Of a stretch of 64,000 nt of DNA, positions 54,693 through 64,000 are shown piece by piece. The DNA is taken from positions 106,550 through 170,549 of the forward strand of contig NW_027479263.1 in assembly GCF_051014685.1 (NCBI RefSeq), in the 5' to 3' direction. Below the pieces are notes generated by a model that saw only the letters and a list, made by a program, of their open reading frames with translations, was not told where the DNA came from and did no database searches. Source of the stretch: Ptiloglossa arizonensis (taxonomy: Eukaryota > Arthropoda > Insecta > Hymenoptera > Colletidae). Position numbers and translations under genes: made by a program. The number at the start of each line of letters is the position of its first letter. Positions within the stretch are counted from its first letter, which is position 1.

Positions 54693-57600
54693 ATACGTAT
54701 ACGTTATACGTATACGTTTAACGTTATACGTTATACGTTATACGTTATACGTTATACGTAGTACGTACGTATTACGTTATACGTATCGTTATACGTTATA
54801 CGTTATACGTTATACGTTATACGTTATACGTGCGTTATACGTTATACGTATACGTTATACGTATACGTATACGTTATACGTTATACGTTATACGTTATAC
54901 GTTATAACGTTATACGTTATACGTTATACGTTAACGTATACGTATACGATAACGTTATACGGTATAGCGTCTATAGGTATACTAACGTGATACGTATACG
55001 TTATTACGTTTACGTTATTACGTTTATCGATAAGCGTTATACGTTATGCGATATACGTTATACGTTATGCGTTATACGCTATACGTTATGCGTTATAGAT
55101 ATACATTATGCGTTATAGGATATACGTTATACGTGATACCTTGTACGTTATACGTATACGTTATACGGTTATACGTTATACGTATACGTTATACGTTATA
55201 CGTATCGTTATACGTTATACGGTACACGTTATACGTTATACGTTATAACGTATACTCCGTTATACGTTATACGTATATTTGCGTTATACGCTATACGTTA
55301 TACGTTATGCGTTATACGTTATACGTATAACGTTATACGTTATACGTTATACGGTATACGTTAGGCGTTATACGCTATACGTTATGCGTATACGTTGCGT
55401 TATACGTTACGTTATACGTTATAACGTGATACGTTATACGTATTCGTTATACGTATACGTTAGCGTTATACGTTATTCGTTATACGTTATGCGTTATACG
55501 GTATACGTATACGTTATGCGTTATACGTTATACGTTATACGTATACGTTATACGTTATACGGTATACGTTATGCGTATACGCTATACGTTATGCGTTATA
55601 GGATATACATTATGCGTATAGATACGTAACGTGATACTTACGTTATACGTTACTACGTTATAGCGTTATACGTTATACGTTATACGTATACGTTATACGT
55701 ATACGTTATACGTTATACGTTATACGTTTATACGTTATACGTTTTCGTTATACGTTATACGTTCTCGGTATACGTATCGTTATACGGTATACGTTATACG
55801 TTATACGTTATACGTTATTATCGTATACTACGTTATACGTTATCGTTATACGTATACGTATACGTTATACGTTATACGTTATACGTTATACGTTCTACGT
55901 TTAGTACGTTATACGTTATACGTTCGTTACGACGTTATACGTTAGTTACGTTTCGTATAGTATCGTTATCGTTATACGTTATTCGTTATACGTTATACGT
56001 TATAGGGATGTCGTTATACGTTATACGTTATACGTATACGTTATACGTTATACGTTATACGTTATATCGTCGTATACGTATACGTTTTCGCATACGTTAT
56101 ACGTTAGTAGCGTTATACGTATAGTATAGCGTACACGTTATACGTTATATAGTTATGCGTTATACGTTATGCGTTATACGTTTATACGTTATACGTTATA
56201 CGTTATACGTTATACGTTATACGTTATAGGTCGTTATACGTTTACGTTATACGTTATACGTTATCGTTATACGTTATACGTTATACGTTATGACGTTATA
56301 CGTTTTACGTTATACGTTTACGTTATAGCGTTTAAGTTAGACGTTAGTTACGTTATACGTTACGTTATACGTTATACGTTATCGTTATACGTTATACGTT
56401 ATACGTTATACGTTATACGTTATACGTTATACGTTATACGTTACGTTACGTTATACGTTATGCGTTAGTACGTTATACGGTTACGATATATACGTTATGA
56501 CGTTTAGCGTTATACGTTATACGTTATTACGTTATACGTTATACGTTATGACGTATAGCGTTATACGTTAGTTACGTTATACGTTATTCGGTTATGAGCG
56601 TTATACGTTACTACGTTATAGCGTTATACGTTTATACGTTATAGCGTTATACGTTATGGGTATACGTTATACGTTATCTGTTGTATACGTTAGCTAGGTT
56701 ATACGTTATAGCGTTATTAGGATATACGTTATACGTGATACGTTAGGTACGTTATACGTTATACGTTATACGTTATACGTTATACGTTATACGTTATACG
56801 TTATTCGTTACGTTATACGTTTCGTATACGTTAACGTTTTTATACGTTATAACGTTATTACGGGATACGTTATACCGTTATGCGTTATTACGTTATACGT
56901 TATACGTTTACGTTATAGCGTTATAGCGTTATTCGGTATACGTTTATACGTTATGCGTTATACGTTATACGTTTACGTATCGTTATTACGTTATACGTTA
57001 TACGGTTATACGTTATACGTTATAGCGTATAGTTAGACGTTAGGGTCGTTATGACGTTATAGCGTTTCTAGGGTTATGCGTTATACGTATACGTTATACG
57101 TTAAGCGTTAGGTCCGTTATACGGATACGTTATACGGTTTATACGTTTAGGTAGTAGTTATGGTTTACGTTAGTATTGGTTACGGTTATACGTTATACGT
57201 ATAGCGTTATACGTTTATACGTTATACGTTATACGTTTTACGTTATACGTTATACGTTATACGTTGATTCGTTATACGTTATACGTATACGGTATACGTT
57301 ATACGTTATACGGTTAATCGTTTACGGTTATACGTTATACGTTATACGTTACGTTATCGTATACGTTATACGTTATAGTCATACGTTATACGTGATACGT
57401 TATACGTTATACGTTATACGTTTATACGTTATACGTTATGACGTTATACGTTATAGCGTTATACGTTATACGTTATACGTTACTAGCGTTTATACGTTAT
57501 ACGTTATACGTTATACGTTATACGTTATACGTTATACGTTATCCGTTATCGTTATACGTATCGTTATGCGTTTACGTTTATACGTTATACGTTATACGTT

Positions 57601-60600
57601 ATACGTTAGCGTTATACGTTAACTGTATGACGTTATCGTTTGCTTTATACGTTATACGTTATACGTTATACGTTATACGTTATACGTATACGTTATGCTT
57701 ATACGTCTACCTGTATAGATCGTTATACGTTATACGGATACGTTATACGTTACTTACGTTATACGTTATACGTTATTCGTTATACGTTATACGTTATCGT
57801 TATACGTTATACGTTATCCGGTTATACGTTTATACGTTATACGTTTTTACGTTATTCGTTATACGTTATACTTTATGCGTTATAGGTATACGTTATACGT
57901 GATACGTAGTACGTTATACGTTATACGTTATACGTTATAACGTTATACGTATACGTTATCGTTACGTTATACGTTATACGTTATACGTTATACGTTTATG
58001 TTTTATACGTTATAGTTATCTGTTATACGTTATACGTTATTCGTTATACGGTATAGCGGTTATACGTTATACGTATCGTTATAGCGTTATACGTTAGTCT
58101 TACGTTATACGTATAGTACGGTTATTACGTTATACGTTATCACGTTATACGTTAGCGTTAGAGTCAGATCGTTATACGTGATACGTTCATTCGTTATAGT
58201 ACGTGACTGCGTTATACGTTCTTATACGTTATTCGTTATGCGTTAGACGTTATACGTTATACGTTATACGTTAGAAGTTATGCGTTATACGGTATACGTT
58301 ATAGCGTTATACGTTATACGTTATACGTTATTCGTTATAGCGTTAGTACGTTATACGTTAAGGTAGCGTTATAGCGTATACGTTATACGTTATACGTATA
58401 CGTTATACGTTACACGTTATTACGTTATACGGTTATACGTTATAGCGTTATATGATCGTTATAGCGTTATACGTTTATAGCGTTATACGTTATACGTTAT
58501 CGTTATGCGTTATACGTTATACGTTTTTACTTTATTCGTTACTTCGTTAAACGTTTTAGCGTTATGCGTTTCTTATACGTTTATACGTTATGCGTTATAC
58601 GTTATACTTATACGTTACGTTATTTACTATACGTTATGCGTATATTTCGGTTATACGTTATACGTTATACGTTATTACGTTATACGTTATTGCGTTAGGT
58701 ACGTTATGACGTTATACGTTACTATACGTTATATTACGTTATAGTATCGTTATACGTTTACGTTATACGTTATACGTTATACGTTATACGTATACGTTAT
58801 ACGTTATACGTATACGTTCGTTATACGTTTATACGGTTATCGTTTCGTTATTACGTTATACGTTATGCGTTATACGTTATACGTTTATACGTTACGTGAT
58901 ACGTTATCGTGCGTTCGTTACGTTATACGTTATACGTTATACGTTATACGTTATATCGTTATACGTTATACGTTATACGTATACTATACGTTATACGTTA
59001 TACGGTTATAGCGTTATACGTTATACCTTGTCGTTATGCGTTATAGGTTATACTTTATGCGTTATAGGAATACGTTATACGTTATACGTTATACGTTATA
59101 CGTTATATCGTTATACGTTATACGTTATAGTTTACGTTATACGTTATACGTTATACGTTTACGTTACGTTATACGTTATACGCTATACGTTATAGCGTTA
59201 TAGCGTTACTTAGCGTTATACGTATACGTTATCGGGGAGCGGTTAGTACGTTATGACGTTACGTTATACGTTATGACGTTATCGTTATACGTTATACGTT
59301 TACTTATACGTTATATTATCTGTATACGTTATACGTTATACGTTATACGTTATACGTTATACGTATACGTTATACGTTATACGTTATTCGTTACTTACGT
59401 TATTGCGTTATACGTTATACGTTATACGTTATGTCGTTATACGTTATACGTTATACGTTATACGTATACGTTTGACGTTATACGTTATACGTATACGTTA
59501 TACGTTATGCGTTATACGTTTACTTATAGCGTTATACGTTATACGGTTACGTAGGCGTTATACGCGTATACGTTATGCTTATACGATATACGTTATGCGA
59601 TAGGTATAGGCTTATACGTTATACGGATTCGTTATAGCGTTTACGTTAAACGTTATACGTTGTTATCGTTTACGTTATACGTTATACGTTTATACGTTAT
59701 ACGTTATACGTTATACGTATACGTTATATCGTTATACGTTATACGTTATTCGTTATACGTTATACGTTATACGTTATACGTTATTACGTTATGACGTTAT
59801 ACGTGATACTTTATACGTTATACGTTTTACGTTATACGTTACGTTATACGTTATCTCTTATACGTTATACGTTATTACGTTTATACGTTATAGCGTATAC
59901 GTTATACGTTATACGTTATACGTTATACGTTATCGGTATACTTTATACGTTATAGCGTTATACGTTATACGTTATACGTTATACGTTTATACGTTTACGT
60001 TAGGCGTTATAGGCGTTATGCGTTATACGTTATACTTGCGTTATACGGTTATGCGTTATACGTTACCTTGTACGTTATACGTTATACGTCTACGTTTACG
60101 TTATACGTTATACGTTATACGTTATACGTTATACGTTATACGTATACGTTATCGTTATACGTATACGTGATACGTTATACGTTATACGTTATACGTTATT
60201 CGTTATACGTTATACGTTATACGTTATTCGTTATAAGTTATACGTTATGCGGTTATACGTTAGACGTTATACGTTATACGTTATACGTTATCGTTATAGC
60301 GTTATACGTTATGCTGAGTTATATTCTGATACGTTATACGTTATACGTTATACGTTTATACGTTAGACGTTATACGTTATACGTTTATACGTTATACGTT
60401 ATACGTTATGAGCGTTATACTTATACGTTATACGTTTACGTTATACGTGATACGTTATTCGTTATACGTTATACGTTATAGCGTTATACGTTATACGTTA
60501 TACGTTATACGTTATACGTTATAGTCGTTATACGTTATACGTTATATCGTTATACGTATACGTTATACGTACGTTATACGTTATACGTTATATTCGTTAT

Positions 60601-63600
60601 ACGGTATACGTTTATACGTTATACGTTTACTACGTTATACGTTATATCGTTAGTACGTTACGTTACGTTATACGTATACGTTATACGTTATAGCGTTATG
60701 ATCGTTGATACGTTATACGTTGATTTTATACGTTAACGTTATACGTTATACGTTATACGTTATACGTACGTTGTACGTTATAGCGTTATACGTTACGTTA
60801 TACGTTATACGTTTACTTACGTTATACGTTATGCGTTATACGTATACGTTATACGTTATAGCGTTATACGTTATACGTTATACGTATAACGTTATACGTT
60901 ATACGTTATACGTATACGTTTCGTTATACGTTTACGTTATACGTTATTATATACGTTATAGACGTTATACGTTATTCGTTTACGTGTACTTATACGTTAT
61001 ACGTTATACGTATACGTTATACGTTATTCGTTATACGTTATACGTTATACGTTATACGTTATACGTTATACCGTTAACGTTTATAGCGTTTACGTATACG
61101 TTATACGTTCGTTATACGTTTATCGTTATGCGTTATACGTTATACGTTATACGTTATCTATCGTTACGTTTACGTTACCTTACGTATTAGCTTATACGAT
61201 TATACGTATACGTTATACGTTATACGTACGTTATACGTTATACGTAGGTTGATTATGCGTTATAGGTCATACTTATACGTTGATACGTTAGAACGTTATA
61301 CGTTATACGTATCGTTTATACGTTATACGTTATACGTTATACGTTATGACGTTATACGTTATACGTTATTAGACGTTATACGCTTATACGTTATACGTTA
61401 TACGTTATTCGTTATACGTTATACGTTATACGTATACGTTACTACGTTATACTTTCGGTATACGTTATACGTTATCGTATACGTTATACGTTATACGTTA
61501 TAGGCGTTACTTACGTTGAACGTTATACGTTATACGTTTATCGTTAGTACGTGTATACGTTATACGTTATAGTGCTTAGTTATAGCGTTATACGTTATAC
61601 GTTATACGTTAGACGTACACGTTATCGTTATAGCGCTATACGTTATGCTTACGTTACATAGCGTTATATACGTTATACGTTATACGTTTACGTATACGTT
61701 ATACGTTATACGTTATACGTTATACGTTATACGTTATACGTTATACGTTATACGTTATACGTTATACTTATACGTTATACGTTATCGTTATACGTTATAC
61801 GTTATACGTTATACGTTATACGTTACGTTATACGTTATACGTTATACGTTATACGTTATACGTACGTTTATAGCGTTTTACGTTATACGTTATCTTATAC
61901 GTTATACGTTATACCTTTATACGTTATACGTTATACGTTATACGTTATACGTTATATTCGTTATAGTCGTGTATACGTTATACGTTATACGTTATACGTT
62001 ATACGTTACGTTACTACTTTATACGTTATACGTTATTCGTTATACGTTACTGCGTTATACGTCTATACGTTATAGCGTTATAGGATATACGTTATGCGGT
62101 ATAGTTACGTTATACGTTATACGTTAAGTATTCGTTATACGTTATACGTTATACGTTATACGTTATACGTTATAGCGTTATACGTTATACGTTTACGTTA
62201 TCGTTTATACGTTATTCTTATACGTTATTCGTTATACGTTATACGTTATAGCGTTATTCGTTATACGTTATACGTTATAGCGTTATACGTTATCGTTATA
62301 CGTTATACGTTATACGTTATTATCGTTATTACGTTATACGTTATACGTTTACGTTATACGTTATAGTAGCGTTATACGTTATACGTTATAGCGTTATAGG
62401 TCATACTTACTTATACGTCATACGTTATACGTTACTCGTTATACGTTATAACGTTATGCGTTATGCGTTATACGTTATGCGTTATACGTTATACGTTTAT
62501 ACGTTATACGTATACGTTATACGTTATACGTTATACGTTATACGTTATACGTTTATACGTTATACGTTATACGTTATACGTTATGACGTTATACGTATCG
62601 TTTATCGTTATACGTTATACGTTATACGTTATACGTATGCGTTATACGATACGTTATGCGTATAGGTTATAAGTTATACGTTATTCGTTATACGTATACG
62701 TTTAGTCCGTTATACGTTATACTGTATACGTTATACGTTATACGTTATACGTATACGTTATACGTTATACGTTATGCGGTATACGTATACGTTATACGTT
62801 ATACGTTATACGTTTATACGTTATACGTTATAGCGTTATACGTTATACGTTATACGTTATACGTTATACGTATTGCGTTATACGTATTAGATACGATTAT
62901 ACGTTATACCGTTATACGTTATACGTTATACGTTGTATATCGTTTACGTTACGTTAGCGTTATACGTTATTCGTTAACGTTATACGTTACGTTACTTATC
63001 GTTTAGTTAGACGTTATACGTTATACGTTATATCGTTATACGTTATACGTTATACGTTTACGTTATACGTATACGTTAGACGTTATGATATCGTATACGT
63101 TATACGTTTAACGTTATACGTTATACGTTATACGTTATACGTTATAGCGTTATACGTTTATACGTATATAGCGTTATACGTTATACGTTTATCGTTATAC
63201 GTTATACGCTTATACGTTATACGTATACGTTATAACGTATGCGTTATACGTTATACGTTATACGTTATGACGTTTATACGTATACGTTACTACACGTTAT
63301 AGCGTTATACGTTATATACGTTATAGCGTTATAGCGTATATGCGTTATAGCGATATACTTATACGTTATACGTTATACGTTATACGTTATACGTTGACGT
63401 TATACGTTATACGTTATACGTTATACGTTATACGTTATACGTTATACGTGTTATCGTTACTACGTTATACGTTATACGTTATACGTTATACGTTATACGT
63501 TATACGTTGTTATACTGTTATACGTTATACGTTTACGTTATACGTTTCGTATACGTTATTACGTTATACGTTATACGTTATACGTATACGTTATACGTTA

Positions 63601-64000
63601 TACGTTATAGTGACGTTAGTAGCTTATGACGTTATAGCGTTATACGTTATATACGTTATACGTTATACGTTATTACGTTATACGTTATACGTTATACGTT
63701 ATAGCGTTATACGTTATACGTTATACGTTATACGTTATACGTTATGAGCGTTATACGTTATACGTTATACGTTTATACGTTATACGTTATACGGTAGTCG
63801 TTATACGTTAGTACGTTATAGCGTATAGTCGTATATAGCGTTATAGGATTTACGTTATACGTGATAGCTGACGTTATACGTTATACGTTATACGTTATAC
63901 GTTATCGTTATAGCGTTATACGTTATACGTTATACGTTATACGTTATACGTTATACGTAGCGTATACGTTATTAACGTTATACGTTATACGTTATTCGTT
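54693..64000 (-). repeat. Inverted satellite array, TACGTTA orientation, high indel density
   Basis: The same heptamer satellite, now reverse-complemented, with an insertion or deletion every few units throughout. Inverted block A is readable at 55067-55147 and 55563-55640 and fragmentarily near 57866-57910, 59025-59090, 60003-60075 and 62050-62100. Inverted block B pieces (ATAGGTCATAC) are near 61262 and 62396. Open frames on the + strand here are again only satellite phases broken by indels. I see no gene, RNA or transposon in the 9.3 kb. Confidence 0.93.

Noticed and set aside
56229..56245. Continuation of the mirrored marker order beyond ~1 kb on the right arm
   Set aside because: A fragment ATAGGTCGTTATACG could be an inverted block B, but indels make the match ambiguous and the distance does not fit well, so I did not count it as support for fold-back.

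Overview
The window is about 98% one tandem satellite plus one small, high-GC island that carries the only recognisable coding sequence. The satellite unit is the heptamer TAACGTA (reverse complement TACGTTA). The island (17781-18968) is the 3' end of a non-LTR (LINE) retrotransposon of the R1 clade. R1-clade elements are best known from arthropods, so the window most likely comes from an insect or other arthropod genome, in a constitutive (pericentromeric, subtelomeric or B-chromosome-like) satellite block. Nothing in the sequence identifies the species. I see no rRNA, tRNA, CRISPR array, host gene or promoter.

Layout: (1) 1-17780, TAACGTA array on the + strand with dispersed point variants that form recurring marker blocks (A and B below). 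(2) 17781-18968, a 5'-truncated R1-clade insertion: the C-terminal ~199 codons of its reverse-transcriptase ORF, a hairpin-rich GC-rich 3' UTR, an AATAAA and a 19-A tail. It is flanked by a 12-bp target-site duplication (up to 14 bp if two A residues shared with the tail are counted) made from satellite marker block B. (3) 18981 to about 54676, the same array in the same orientation, regular until about 49490. From there single-base insertions and deletions become frequent. (4) about 54677-54692, a switch of repeat orientation. (5) 54693-64000, the same satellite in the opposite orientation, with a high density of insertions and deletions to the end.

The array is hierarchical. Heptamers carry diagnostic variants; variants group into marker blocks of 49 to 91 bp; blocks sit in larger units that were duplicated many times. 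Examples are an apparently exact 2,314-bp tandem duplication at 10.2-14.8 kb, a further ~1.43-kb copy to 16.45 kb, ~1.1-kb copies at 21.9-24 kb, ~0.83-kb copies at 35-37 and 40-42 kb, and matching blocks 8.9 kb and 22.8 kb apart. This pattern fits repeated unequal exchange and local amplification.

The many long open frames across the satellite are arithmetic artefacts. Seven is not divisible by three and the TACGTTA strand contains no stop in any phase, so the unit reads as an endless RYTLYVI peptide. None of these is annotated as a gene. The most interesting biology is the R1-clade insertion precisely inside a recurring satellite variant motif. The most important caution is the 49.5-64 kb end, which looks like uncorrected long-read sequence that may fold back on itself.
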